A DNA stretch of 64,000 nt from Apodemus sylvaticus. Taxonomy: Eukaryota > Chordata > Mammalia > Rodentia > Muridae. The notes under the pieces were generated by a model. The model was given only the letters and a program-made list of their open reading frames with translations. It was not told where the DNA came from and did not search any database. The stretch lies in NCBI RefSeq assembly GCF_947179515.1, contig NC_067473.1, forward strand, positions 86,442,350 to 86,506,349, given 5' to 3'. The position numbers and the translations under genes were made by a program. How positions within the stretch are numbered: the stretch's first letter is position 1; the number at the start of each line of letters is the position of its first letter. Positions 1-10,168 of the stretch are shown piece after piece.

Positions 1-620
1 GCTAATAATCTTTATCAGCCAGCTTATCTGGCATTCACAAGGCAGTCTCTGTTGATTCTACAACATTCACGAGGTTAGCTTTTGTTTCTTGGAGAACTAT
101 TAATTTACTTATAAGTTAAATACTATGGGCCTTCTGAGACAGTTAAAGTGGTTTTTCCCCTCTTAATCTTGTGTTCCAAGCAGGTCTCTTTCAGACACAG
201 CTCAATGACTCCTAAAGACTTGAAGAAAGGTGGGCTGGGAGGTTCAGCGAGCTTACATTTATGGGGCATTTGCTTTACTAGTGGATCTCCTGAAAGTAGC
301 CACATAGAATTCAGATCTATGTGTATTTGTCAGCAAGCAGACATGGGCACTAGTAGAAGGTGGAAGGCAAAGCATCGCATGGGGAGGATCATGATTTCTG
401 TCTCTGAGTCCTCAGGAAGCACACCTAATTGCAAAGGGGTTGGTGTTAAAGGGCTGTCCTTAAATACTAAGGAAGCCTATTACCCCTCCTCAGCAAAAAA
501 CATCATATAATATTTAAAATGAATTACGGTCACTCCTTCTCCTCTGTGGTGATAAGCCCGCATCTTTTGACAGATATTTATCCACTGTTTTTTCTTAAAA
601 TTTAATGGAAAAGGAAGAAT
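1..620 (+). mobile_element. ERV copy 1, 3' internal part, non-coding
   Basis: Internal retroviral DNA running into the LTR at 621. It matches, in opposite orientation, the stretch at about 3106-3500 inside provirus copy 2: both hold the block around 'ggaagcctattacccctcc' and a nearby run centred on 'gaattacggtca'. A purine-rich stretch at 606-620 sits directly before the LTR and fits a polypurine tract. The small open frames here have no recognisable domain. The 5' part of this element lies outside the window, so its coding content cannot be judged. Confidence 0.8.
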
Positions 621-1046
621 TGTTCCTTCCCCCAGCATTTGAGCTTGGTTTGTGAATCTCCACATTAATCATTAGTTCTCAGACTGTGAAGGTCCTGGCT
701 CTTTATTCATACAGCTTCCTGTTTCACCTGGGATCCATGGCTAGCCAGCACCTGGAGCTAGCTTCCTGTGGAGCACTGAAGTCTGCTGAGCTGCCTGAAC
801 TACAAATTACTAAATTAAGCAGGTGATCCGCCCAGCCACCTGAGCAGTGGAGCCAAGGAACCTCCAGAACTCACCCTGGAGTCTTGGGGGAGGGGCTTGC
901 CCAAACTCTTAAATTGTCAGACCTCCATTAAACTTAGCCTTGATCAACAATTGGGTTGTTCTGGCCTCTGTTCTTTTCACCGCCACCCTACCTAACTCCA
1001 ACTTCTCTTCCAGTGACCCAGCTAACAATAGCTGCTGGCAGCAACA
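621..1046 (+). mobile_element. 3' LTR of ERV copy 1
   Basis: A 426-bp LTR starting TGTTCC and ending GCAACA. It aligns along most of its length with the reverse complement of the 425-bp LTRs of copy 2: shared blocks include 'ttaagcaggtga', the 'cctggagtct' block, 'gcccaaactc' and the final 'aatagctgc..gcag'. An ATTAAA at about 925 is a likely poly(A) signal. Divergence from copy 2 is clearly higher than between the two LTRs of copy 2, so this is an older member of the same family. It is followed directly by antisense L1. Confidence 0.85.
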
Positions 1047-1161
1047 CATATCTTTAAGTCTTTAAGTCTTTGTGTTTCTATTAGGGAATTGAGTCTGTTG
1101 ATATTGAGAGATATTAAGGAAATGTGATTATTACTTCTTTTTATTTATGTTGTTACAGGTG
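1047..1161 (-). mobile_element. Host L1 (antisense), ORF2 start segment
   Basis: Antisense L1 covering the start of ORF2 (the words 'attgagtctgttgatattgagagatattaagga' split over 1089-1121 are the reverse complement of the usual ORF2 start region). It continues at 1678 after a solo LTR. The 3' part of the host L1 lies left of the window or was displaced by ERV copy 1. Confidence 0.8.
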
Positions 1162-1671
1162 TGTCCTGACCCGCAGGACAGTCAACAGGGTTCCTTTAAG
1201 CCACCTAGAGGAAAGGCGATGGGGTGACAAGACAAGAGAGAGAGGCCGGACAGCCTATCTAGTTCTGATCAAGCTGTCAAACTTTAATTTTCAGACAAGT
1301 CAATATAAAGGGAAGCACACAAGGTTTGGGAGGGGTAAAGGGGGGAACAATCTCAGGGGGTTGGCATCATTTCTAAGAAACAGTTTCTCATAATTTCTGG
1401 TAAAGCTAGTTATTGCTGTTGGAATGTTGGCATGATAAAAAGGGGGGTCATGAGGTGGTGAAGTGGAAAGGGGTTGCTATAGTAACCTATCTACAGATGA
1501 ACTTCAAAAGGAGGGGGTTTTGAGATTTACGTAGGAATAGTTCCTGGCATGGAGATCTAAGTGAGAATGACTCCTGGTATCGAGGTCTCCTGGCATTGAG
1601 AGCTAGGTGGGGATGGCTCCTGGTATGGAGAGTTCTTGGCATTGAGTTCTAAGTGAGGATGGCTCCTGGCA
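1162..1671 (-). mobile_element. Solo LTR 1 in the host L1
   Basis: Bounded by TG and CA and flanked by a perfect 6-bp target duplication, CAGGTG, at 1156-1161 and 1672-1677. Six bases is the usual length for class II (IAP/ERVK) integration. ATTAAA on the minus strand at 1284-1289 suggests minus orientation. No internal sequence is present, so it is a recombined solo LTR. It contains several imperfect copies of a short 'ggctcctggca/ttgag' unit between 1545 and 1671. Confidence 0.85.
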
Positions 1672-1677
1672 CAGGTG

Positions 1678-1996
1678 GAATTAAGTTTGTGTGCCTATCT
1701 TCTTTTGGGTTTGTTGAAAGATTAACTTCTTCTTTTTTTTTTTTTTTTTTTTTTTTTAGCATGTAGTTTCCCTCCTTGTCTTGGTATTTTCCATCTATTT
1801 CCTATGTAGGGGTGGATTTATGGAAAGAGATTATGTAAATTTGGTTTTGTCATGGTATATCTTGGTTTCTCTGTTTATGGTAATTGAGGGTTTGCTGGGT
1901 GTAGTAGTGTGGGCTGGCATGTATCTTCTCTCAGTGTATGTATGACATTTGTCCAGGATCTTCTAGCTTTCATAGTTTCTGGTGGAACGTCTGGTG
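1678..1996 (-). mobile_element. Host L1 (antisense), ORF1-ORF2 junction segment
   Basis: Antisense L1 continuing from 1161: the ORF1 C-terminal coding region and the ORF1-ORF2 spacer. It includes a T25 run at 1733-1757, which is an expanded A run in the L1 sense. It is cut at 1996 by solo LTR 2. Confidence 0.8.
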
Positions 1997-2433
1997 TGTC
2001 CCGACCCGCGGGACCTAGTAATTCGGGGACCGGAGGTGAACCCAAGCCTGAAAGAGAGAATGGATGGGAAAGAGGAACGAGGCCAAGCAAACGGGGTGTT
2101 CTGTGTCAAGGCCTCTTTAATGAAATACAAAACACCTGGTTTTGAACCCTCAGTAAGGAGGAAGTAGGGAGGGACTGAGGGAGATACTAGAAGCACAGAA
2201 GGAGGAAAGGTCATCCAGGACAAATACTGGCTGTGGCTCGAGGCATCTGCAGCTTTTCTGGAATGCTGGTTCAGCCCAGACCTTCCCAGGTGTTCAGCCA
2301 GGTAAAGAATTGGTTGATCATCCTTGTGTGAAGAGGGTGGGGGGAGGGAGGTTCAGCTGTAAACCACAAGGTCAGTGAACTTTCAAGGTGAGGGCTGTTG
2401 AAACTCTGGTTTTCTAGGGTTTGGTCTCCAACA
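1997..2433 (-). mobile_element. Solo LTR 2 in the host L1
   Basis: A 437-bp LTR starting TGTCCCGACC and ending CCAACA, with a perfect 6-bp target duplication CTGGTG at 1991-1996 and 2434-2439. Its first 20 bases resemble those of solo LTR 1 (TGTCC-GACCCGC-GGAC) but the rest differs, so the two are related but distinct class II-type LTRs. TTTAAT at about 2116 gives a minus-strand ATTAAA. No internal region is present. Confidence 0.85.
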
Positions 2434-2439
2434 CTGGTG

Positions 2440-2664
2440 AAATACTGATTGGTTTGCCTTTATATGTTACTTGACTTTTCCCCTTACTGCTTTTAATATT
2501 CATTATTTGTTTAATGCAATTGGTGTTTTGATTATTATGTGATAGGAAGAATTTCTCTTCTGGTCCTGTCTATTTGGAGTTCTGTAGGCTTCTTTTATAT
2601 TGGTGGTCATCTCTTTCATTAGGTTATGGACTTCCTCTTCTATCATTTTGTTGAAGATATTTAC
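2440..2664 (-). mobile_element. Host L1 (antisense), ORF1 segment
   Basis: Antisense L1 ORF1, continuing from 1996 and resuming at 7183 after the provirus. Its last five bases (TTTAC, 2660-2664) are the left target duplication of provirus copy 2. Confidence 0.8.
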
Positions 2665-3089
2665 TGTAGGGTTCTATAGCTGCCTGCAGCTATTACGAAG
2701 TGGGTTTCTGGAACAGAAGCTGAGGAATAAATAGGGAAGAGGGGCGAAAAGAAGTGCGGCTAAGACAATATTCACTGATCAAAGCCGGAAACTTTAATGG
2801 CACCAGACCTTTTAACAGTTTGGGCAAACCCTTCCCCCCAGACTCCAGGCTGAGTTCCGGTGGAAGTTGTCTAGCTTCTCTTGGAGGTCCTCGTCTTGAC
2901 TGCTCAGGCAGCTGGGTGGGTCACCTGCTTAATTCAGGAATTCCTAGACCTGGAGGAACAATGAACTTAACCTTTACTTCGAGCACTCCACCCTAGGTGG
3001 AGAAGGATCCTGGCTTTCTGGGAGAAGTTAACCTTGACCAAAGTCAAACTCTGACCAAGTGCAAGACTGCCCCAATATGGCTCTGTACA
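2665..3089 (-). repeat. 3' LTR of ERV copy 2
   Basis: A 425-bp LTR, TG...CA. On the minus strand it starts TGTACAGAGCC and ends CCCTACA. A minus-strand ATTAAA lies in the block 'actttaatggc' (about 2788-2798), with an A/T-rich promoter-like stretch just upstream. Confidence 0.9.
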
Positions 3090-3106
3090 TGTCCTCCCCT
3101 TTTTTA
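3090..3106 (-). other. Polypurine tract of ERV copy 2
   Basis: On the minus strand this reads as six A, four G and AGGA, immediately before the 3' LTR. It is the expected site of plus-strand priming and fixes the orientation of the provirus. Confidence 0.8.
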
Positions 3107-5829
3107 TTAATTTGAACACGAGGAGGTAGAAAACAAGTGGATAAATATCCTTCATAAGAAGGCGGGCCTTAACCAGGAGGGGAAGCATTGACCGTAATTC
3201 CTCTTAAATATTGTATAACGTCTTTTTCAGAGGAGGGGTAATAGGCTCCCTTATTATTTTAAGGACAGCCTCTCGAGGTTAACCCCTATGCAATTAGGTG
3301 TACTTCCTGGGGACTCAGAAGCAGAAATTCACCTCCCCATGCGGTGCTTTGCCTCGCACGTCTCACTGGTACCCATGTTTGTTCATAAACAAACACACAT
3401 AGATCTGAGTTCTATGTGGCTCCCTCTTTGGAGATCCACTTGTGTAAGTTTTGAAGCCAGGGGGGTCTGCAAGTGTCTTTAACAGACATGCAATCTCTCC
3501 ATCCAGGTGAGCCTGGGTGGAGACAGCCAGTCTGCTTAACAAACAAGGTCAAGAGTTAAAGGTGGAATAGGATTAACTTGTCCCTGAAGTATCCAATTCA
3601 GTTGCAAATTAACAACTTTAAGGACCCAAAGCTTGGCCTCTGAGGTGGGAGAGGTAGCCTTGGGTATCAAGAGATATGCTGTTACTTCTCAGGAAAAGTG
3701 GAGACTATATGTTGAATTAACACAGCTGGCTGAAGATTGTTAGCCATCTTCAAAATTGGAATCTTCAATATTGGAATTATTTCTAGACCAGTCTATGGTT
3801 GAGTCAGCTGAACACAGTAAGGAGAAGAGTCATTTTAACTCTTCTTTAGATTAATTTTTCCTAAGCTAGCTTAACAGTCTCCATGTTCTGTCCCACAAAG
3901 TCTAAAAGCTTGAAGCTAGGCAATTTATCTAACCTGGGACATTTGACAATTAAGGTAAGTCAAGAACATATACCCAATATAGCTCTTATGTTACCATGGT
4001 CTGGGCATTCAGCAAGCACAGTCAGCATATCTTCTGCAGCATTCTGTGGAAAAAACATAGGGGACATGCCTTCCCCAATATTAAATCAGGATCATGGCAT
4101 ATGTCAATAAGTGAATTCCTTCATTTCACCTAGACATCAATATGCCTAATTACAAGATGTCATATACATTTAGCAAGGAGTTTCTTGGCATCCAAATTTT
4201 AAAATTTTCTTAAAAACATGCAAGCATAATTTAAATTATATGCACAGGGACACAATTTCCCCTCTCTTCTCTCTTCCAAGAAGATATTGTTTTATTAATT
4301 TAAGTTGGAACACAAAGTATAAACTATAACATAGGCAATAACTATGTAATTATATAAAATAAACATAGCATTTTTAGTTGCTTTTTCTGTTAGAGCAGTT
4401 GCAACTAGACAGCCTAAAAATGAATCATTAGTCACATGCACATATTTTTTAATCTTCTAATTTAGAAAAATGAATATCATTTATCTGTAATAACTAAGTC
4501 CTCTAGGATTAACACCATTATGTGGTAGAGGTAGAAATTGAGGACATCAAGAACAAATCTTTATAATTTGATGTGCACAAAATATAAAATTATTTCAAAT
4601 ACCTAAAGGACAGTCATTTAGAGAATATATCCTTTGTTCTTAGAATTTTGAATCACATTTGCATAAACTGTAGAAATTAAGAATTAGCAGTATTAAAAAT
4701 GGACCAATTTTAAGCAATTATAAACCATGAGCTATATATATCTACTATTATTAAAAGCTTGACTTTTAACATCTTAAAAATAGCTGCTATAGCACCCAAT
4801 TCAGGTATCTGTGTTGAAGCAGGGAGAAACAAAGGAATAAACATGTGATCTGATAGTACAAATTATCTTTTGGATAACAATTATTAATTTTGCCTAAAAA
4901 TGTTTGCCATGTAATAGATCAACCATTAGTAATAAATTTGATTGCTGCTTGAAGCAAGGAACAAATGTTTCCTACCTTGAAAACAGAGGTTTAAGACCTT
5001 TTGTGTCAAGCTTAAAATGAGGTAAATATAAGATAAAGCCAATTAATATATCCTAACAACTTTTGAAAGTCATTTACCTAAAAATTCTAAAAGTCAATAG
5101 TTAGGAGCAAGGGCCTGTAACAAACATTCCATGAACATTATACACTGAAAATTTTAAGATCCTAACTTCTAGTATTGAAACAGAAACAAAACATTTTTTT
5201 TATTTATCTGCCCTAGGATCAACCTTTAGCCCTTGGCAAGGACTAGATCTGAGCCTTTTATCTAAGACCAGACCCAAACCTGTGTTTTGAGGATTAAACA
5301 AAAGAAACCTGTAATTCCATGGTCAAAGGAACCTACTTGATATCAAATACATTTCCACAGAGATATCCTTTTTAATCTTGGAGGGTTAAATTTTGCTCCT
5401 ACCATTGTAGCCTATAAACTTGTGGAAAAGTGGCAATGGGCCTCTAAAACCCATAGCTGTATCACTCTCAAAATTATCTTAATTACAAAATGTTAACAAT
5501 TATGAGCCTGCAAACTGAAAACTGCAGGCAATGACACACTGAATTTTATTGTAACTCAATGTTTTCTTGCAATATTAGAGCACAATTGCAATTTTGGAAG
5601 CAAATCCCAATTTTAAACAATCTATTTTCTTTAAAATCAATGGCAAACACATATTTACAGCATAAGGTTTGTCTGCCAGTTCTTATGTTCAAGTGTATGA
5701 CAGTGTAACTTATTAAAGAGGCATTATTTTAAATCTTAATCTTCATTAAGTCTAATCTCCAGGCCAAGATTCACATGAAACACCATGCCAATTTAGGAGC
5801 ATCTTAAAGGCCTGTATTTCCTGGATTGC
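3107..5829 (-). mobile_element. AT-rich non-coding internal region of ERV copy 2
   Basis: No usable reading frame. The part at about 4130-4570 is the reverse complement, with moderate divergence, of 18160-18690 inside ERV copy 3, including the blocks 'catataatttaaattatgc', 'aacaatatcttctt' and 'agatttgttcttgatgt'. The part at 3106-3500 matches ERV copy 1. Function unknown; packaging or RNA-structure roles are possible but not shown. Confidence 0.75.
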
Positions 5830-5939
5830 GTCATGCCACGTGTTGTTTAAAAATGGCGACTACCCTAAACTACCAGCTTTAACCGTCATACCACGTGTTG
5901 TTTAAAAATGGCGACTACCCTAAACTACCAGATTTAACC
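5830..5939 (-). repeat. Two-copy 55-bp tandem repeat in the leader of ERV copy 2
   Basis: Units 5830-5884 and 5885-5939 differ at two positions (catGcc/catAcc and agCttt/agAttt). Each holds CCACGTG, which contains a CACGTG E-box, and AAAATGGCGAC, which resembles a YY1 site. The pair lies about 0.8 kb inside the provirus from its 5' LTR, where some retroelements keep enhancers. The regulatory role is inference. Confidence 0.8.
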
Positions 5940-6730
5940 TAACTTTTGTTAATAACACTATACCTTTTACATAATAACCAATTAATTTATAACTCTTTAG
6001 TCAAGAAATGTAAAGCCTTATACCATTAAAACCAATTAGAAACAAGTATAAAGCGACTACATGAATTTCACAAGCCAAACCATGGTCTTCCCAAATCTTG
6101 AGGCTTCTGGGCTATTAAAAGCGGCTTTTTCCCCAGCCATGCTTGCCTCTTGGGTGAGTGAGCTGCGCTGCTGGGGCGTGCCTTTAAATCAATCTCCACA
6201 CAAACTGTGGCTGGCTCAAGAGGTTACCAGCAGATGAAATCCTTACCAATTTTTCTTTTTAACATGAAACAGTCATTCACACAAAGACACAGAGAGGACA
6301 TAAACATACACATAGACAAACAGTCGGTGCACCGGGACAAACACGGAAAGATACACAGAAAGTTAAGCGTGCTTGTTAAGCAATTGCATCCATTTTCCTC
6401 TTTAAACAGCTCTTAGAGGCTGTGGACATATGCCTATTTTTAAAACCCCCTTCTTCTTCACCGAAATCAGCTCTTACGAGCTTTGGGCAAATGCCTACCA
6501 AATTCCTTCCCCATATTTCCCTATCTATTCAACCCAAGAGGCCACTGTGCCGGGCCTACACAGTTTGCTTGAAAAACCGTATCCCTCTGCACTCACAACG
6601 ATAGACACAATTTTCACTAGCGCTAGTTTTGACCTCTATGTTGCTTACCGTGCGGATACCATTCCTTATCACCTTTCCTGCGAAGCTTCGCTTGATAGGG
6701 TTACCTCAGGAAATTCTCCCGTACCAGGTT
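5940..6730 (-). mobile_element. 5' leader of ERV copy 2
   Basis: Region between the tandem repeat and the primer site. It is more GC-rich than the rest of the internal DNA, and no gag start or matrix-like frame is visible on the minus strand. A plus-strand frame of 130 codons at 6430-6822 is antisense to the leader, primer site and LTR and shows no domain; I treat it as chance. Confidence 0.6.
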
Positions 6731-6749
6731 GCCCCACGTTCTGGCGCCA
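6731..6749 (-). other. Primer binding site, lysine tRNA type
   Basis: On the minus strand: TGGCGCCAGAACGTGGGGC, two bases after the 5' LTR. It resembles the site complementary to tRNA-Lys(1,2) used by many class II retroviruses, with a small difference after the TGGCGCC core. Confidence 0.8.
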
Positions 6750-6752
6750 ATA

Positions 6753-7177
6753 TGTAGGGTTCTATAGCTGCCTGCAGCTATTACGAAGTGGGTTTCTGGA
6801 ACAGAAGCTGAGGAATAAATAGGGAAGAGGGGCGAAAAGAAGTGCGGCTAAGACAATATTCACTGATCAAAGCCGGAAACTTTAATGGCACCAGACCTTT
6901 TAACAGTTTGGGCAAACCCTTCCCCCCAGACTCCAGGCTGAGTTCCGGTGGAAGTTGTCTAGCTTCTCTTGGAGGTCCTCGTCTTGACTGCTCAGGCAGC
7001 TGGGTGGGTCACCTGCTTAATTCAGGAATTCCTAGACCTGGAGGAACAATGAACTTAACCTTTACTTCAAGCACTCCACCCTAGGTGGAGAAGGATCCTG
7101 GCTTTCTGGGAGAAGTTAACCTTGACCAAAGTCAAACTCTGACCAAGTGCAAGACTGCCCCAATATGGCTCTGTACA
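6753..7177 (-). repeat. 5' LTR of ERV copy 2
   Basis: 425 bp, one base different from the LTR at 2665-3089. It would carry the promoter of the provirus, transcribing toward lower coordinates. Confidence 0.9.
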
Positions 7178-7182
7178 TTTAC

Positions 7183-7607
7183 TGGCCCTTTAATTTGGGA
7201 ATTTTGCTCTCTCCTACAGTTATTATCCTTTGGTTTGTTCTTCTTATTGTTTTCTTCTTATTGTGTTCCTGGAAGTTTTGGCTTAGGAGCTTTTTGCATT
7301 TTGCATTTTCTTTGACTGTGGGGGGGGGGGGTCAATGTTTTCTATCATAATTTCTGCTTCTTCTGTGATTCTCTCTTCTTTCTCTTGTATTCTGTTACTG
7401 ATGCTTGCAGCTATGAAAGCAGATCTCTTTCCTAGGTTTTCCAACTCCAGAGTTGCCACCTTTTGTGACTTCTTTATTGTTTCTATTTCCATTTTTAGCT
7501 CTTAGATGATTTTGTTCATTTTCTTCACCTATTTGATTGGTTTTCCTGTAATTCTTTAAGGGATATTCATGTTTCCTCATTAAGGGCTTCTACCTTGTTC
7601 TCCTCTA
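7183..7607 (-). mobile_element. Host L1 (antisense), ORF1 coiled-coil segment
   Basis: Resumes the L1 exactly where provirus copy 2 interrupted it. The minus strand encodes fragments of the ORF1 coiled coil (Lys/Glu-rich heptads) with stops and frameshifts and a G10 run at 7321-7330. It ends in CTCCTCTA plus T, the left target duplication of the next insertion. Confidence 0.8.
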
Positions 7608-7620
7608 TTTTTTTTTTTTT

Positions 7621-8137
7621 GGCAATAGCATGAGGATCTTTTTATTCCAGAATTCTGGGTTCCACTACGCAGAGGTAGAGGACTGAGGACCACAAGTGCT
7701 GAATTGCGACAGCTTTTATAAGTTTAAGACAGAGCCCACAAATCACAAACCAATCATTTCTTAGCATGGAGAGCCCGCGAAATGCTAGCCAATCGATTTG
7801 TACTACTCCATAGTATTTAGGCCAATCAGTTTAAATTTTAAGAGCCCGCGTGCTCAGTGGAGCAGTTAGTTTCCTATTTTCTTAAGTATCTATAGCTGTG
7901 TGAACTCCTGCATAGGGGTAAGGGTGTAAGCAGTTTACAGAAGCAAGATAAGCTTAGCCCGTTTCCAGTTACCATGTGGGGCCAGGATCACCTAGCAGGC
8001 CTTTCTGGTAAGTCTAAACAAAGGGCGGGCTCTGGAATGTGACCTTTTACCTAGTTTCTAACAAAGCGAGATAGCATTTTAAACTCCTGATTTCTTGGGG
8101 TCATTAGAGTTAGGCTGTATTATTTTTGATCCTTTCA
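7621..8137 (-). mobile_element. U3-R of a class I (gammaretrovirus-like) LTR
   Basis: On the minus strand the LTR starts TGAAAGGATC (8137-8128), like gammaretroviral LTRs. It has TATAAAAG at about 7713-7720, AATAAA at 7641-7646, and ends at the A tail at 7620. Three inverted CCAAT boxes lie at about 7749, 7789 and 7821. U5 is absent because the copy came from RNA cleaved at the poly(A) site. Confidence 0.75.
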
Positions 8138-8154
8138 TTCCCCAGTTCTTCTTT
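8138..8154 (-). other. Polypurine tract of the class I retrocopy
   Basis: The minus strand reads AAAAGAAGAACTGGGGAA immediately before the U3 start. It confirms where the LTR begins and that internal DNA is attached. Confidence 0.6.
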
Positions 8155-8289
8155 TGTTAAATAGTTCTAATCTTAGAACTATAGAGCTAAATCTCTGACT
8201 CTATATATTCTGGATTGTCCTGCCCTAAAAAAATGTCCTGGCAGTTAAGGGACCAAACGTATATATTTATGACTCAGGTTTTAGGTCAG

Positions 8290-10168
8290 TGGGATAATAG
8301 AATAGTGTAAGATATGCCAGCAAGTAAATGCTTATGCAGTAAAGAGTAAACAGGGCAAAAGACCTAGAAGAGAACAGCCTAGAGTATATTAAGAGATTTT
8401 ACAAAAGCTACGGCAAGAGAATATGGTTATAAAATATCTTATAGCATTTATAGATACGTTTTTTAAATTTATTGATATATTTATTTACATTTCAAATGAC
8501 TTCCCCTTTTCTGGATCCCCACTCCCCGAAAGTCCCATCAGTCCCCTTGCCTCCCCCTGTTTTCCCACCCAACCCTTCCCACTACACTGTTTTGATTTTG
8601 TCTATACTGCTTCACTGAGTCTTTCCAGAACAAGGGGCCACTCCTCCGTTCTTCTTGTACCTCATTTGATGTGTGGATTATGTTTTGGGTATTCCAGTTT
8701 TCTAGGTTAATACCCACTTATTAGTGAGTGCATACCATGATTCATCTTTTGAGTCTGGGTTACCTCACTTAGTATGATGTTCTCCAGCTCCATCCATTTG
8801 CCTAAGAATTTCATGAATTCATTGTTTCTAATGGCTGAATAGTACTCCATTGTGTATATATACCACATTTTTGTATCTACTCTTCTGTTGAGGGATACCT
8901 GGGTTCTTTCCAACTTCTGGCAATTATAAATAGGGCTTCTATGAACATAGTGGGACATGTATCCTTATTACATGCTGGGGAATCTTTTGGGTATATGCCC
9001 AGGAGTAGTATAGCAGGATCTTCTGGAAGTGAGTTGCCCAGTTTTCGGAGGAACCGCCAGACTGATTTCCAGAGTGGTTGTACCAATTTGCAACCCCACC
9101 AGCAGTGGAGGAGTGTTCCTCTTTCTCCACATCCTCGTCAACACCTGCTGTCTCCTGAATTTTTAATCTTAGCCATTCTGACTGGTGTAAGGTGAAATCT
9201 CAGGGTTGTTTTGATTTGCATTTCCCTAATGACTAATGAAGTTGAGCCTTTTGATCCAGAAATGAACCCACACACCTATGGCCACTTGATCCTTGACAAA
9301 GGGGCTGAAAACATCCAATGGAAAAAAGATAGCCTTTTCAACAAATGGTGCTGGTTCAACTGGAGGTCAGTATGCAAAAGAATGTGAATTGATCCATCCT
9401 TGTCTCCTTGTACTAAGCTCAAATCCAAATGGATCAAGGACCTCCACATAAAGCCAGACACTCTGAAGCTAATAGAAAAGAAACTGCGGAAGACCCTTGA
9501 GGACATCGGTACAGGGAGAAAGTTTCTGAACAGAATACCAATAGCATATGCTCTAAGATCAAGAATTGACAAATGGGACCTCATAAAATTACAAAATTTC
9601 TGTAAGGCAAAGGACACCATCAAAAGGACAAATTGGCAACCAACAAATTGGGAAAAGATCTTCACCAATCCTACATCAGATAGAGGGCTAATATCCAATA
9701 TATATAAATAACTCAAGAAGTTAGACTTCAGAAAACCAAACAACCCTATTAAAAAATGGGGTACAGAATTAAACAAATAATTCTCACCTGAAGAACTTCA
9801 GATGGTGGAGAAACATCTTATAGATACTTTTATCTAGATGAGTTGAATCAGGAAACAGCCACCAAGGTTAGAAGAAATTTTTATAAGTTTCAGAATGCCC
9901 AAGGTAATTAGATCAGACACTGGTTCTGTTTTTGTTTCTAAGGTAAGTCAGAAATTGACAGAGATATTAGGGACTAATTGGAAACATTATTGGACGTACT
10001 GTTCCCAGGGCTCAAGGCAGGTAGAGAGAATAAACAAAACTCTATGAGAGATCTTAACTAAATTGACCTTGGAAACTGATTCAGGCTGGGTGGTGCCTCT
10101 CCCCTTGTTTCTGAAGATCCCCTACCATTTTAACCTGATCCCCCTAGAGAACTTCTTTGATACCCCAA
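8290..10168 (+). pseudogene. pol: Class I retroviral integrase remnant, split by an L1
   Basis: The plus strand at about 8305-8457 encodes the end of the integrase zinc domain (CKICQQV) and the segment with the first catalytic Asp (FIDTF, about 8442-8456). The frame continues after the nested L1, at 9828-10168, with the second Asp segment (RSDTG) and the segment bearing the catalytic Glu (QVERIN). The integrase would join viral DNA to host DNA. Several in-frame stops (for example shortly after 9828 and near 10046) make it a pseudogene. The end at 10168 coincides with the target duplication. The pattern fits gammaretrovirus pol; env is missing between this piece and the LTR piece. Confidence 0.8.
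8458..9817 (-). mobile_element. 5'-inverted (twin-primed) L1
   Basis: Left part, 8458-9246, is antisense: 3' UTR, then the ORF2 C-terminus (minus strand, stop near 8707). Right part, 9247-9817, is sense and carries the preceding ORF2 stretch. The two meet so that ORF2 order is kept but the 5' piece is flipped, the signature of twin priming. TTATAGATAC is repeated at 8448-8457 and 9818-9827. ORF2 is broken by stops in the sense piece (near 9387 and 9708). It is inserted in the integrase remnant. Confidence 0.9.

Larger units (their letters stand above)
2665..7177 (-). mobile_element. Complete young non-coding provirus, ERV copy 2
   Basis: A 4.5-kb provirus in minus orientation: 3' LTR 2665-3089, 3.66 kb of internal DNA, 5' LTR 6753-7177, and TTTAC repeated at 2660-2664 and 7178-7182. 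The two 425-bp LTRs differ at one position that I could find (tcGag near 2980, tcAag in the other), a CpG transition. No gag, pol or env frame longer than about 70 residues exists on the minus strand of the internal region, and none shows a retroviral motif. The layout resembles non-autonomous elements such as ETn that borrow proteins from a coding relative. The primer site points to a lysine tRNA, hence the class II group. Confidence 0.9.

Noticed and set aside
2754..2996. 80-codon frame present twice (also 6842-7084)
   Set aside because: It is the same antisense LTR sequence in both LTRs, so duplication reflects the LTR pair, not a gene family.
6430..6822. 130-codon plus-strand open frame
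   Set aside because: Antisense to the leader, primer site and LTR of the young provirus; no domain and low-complexity start.
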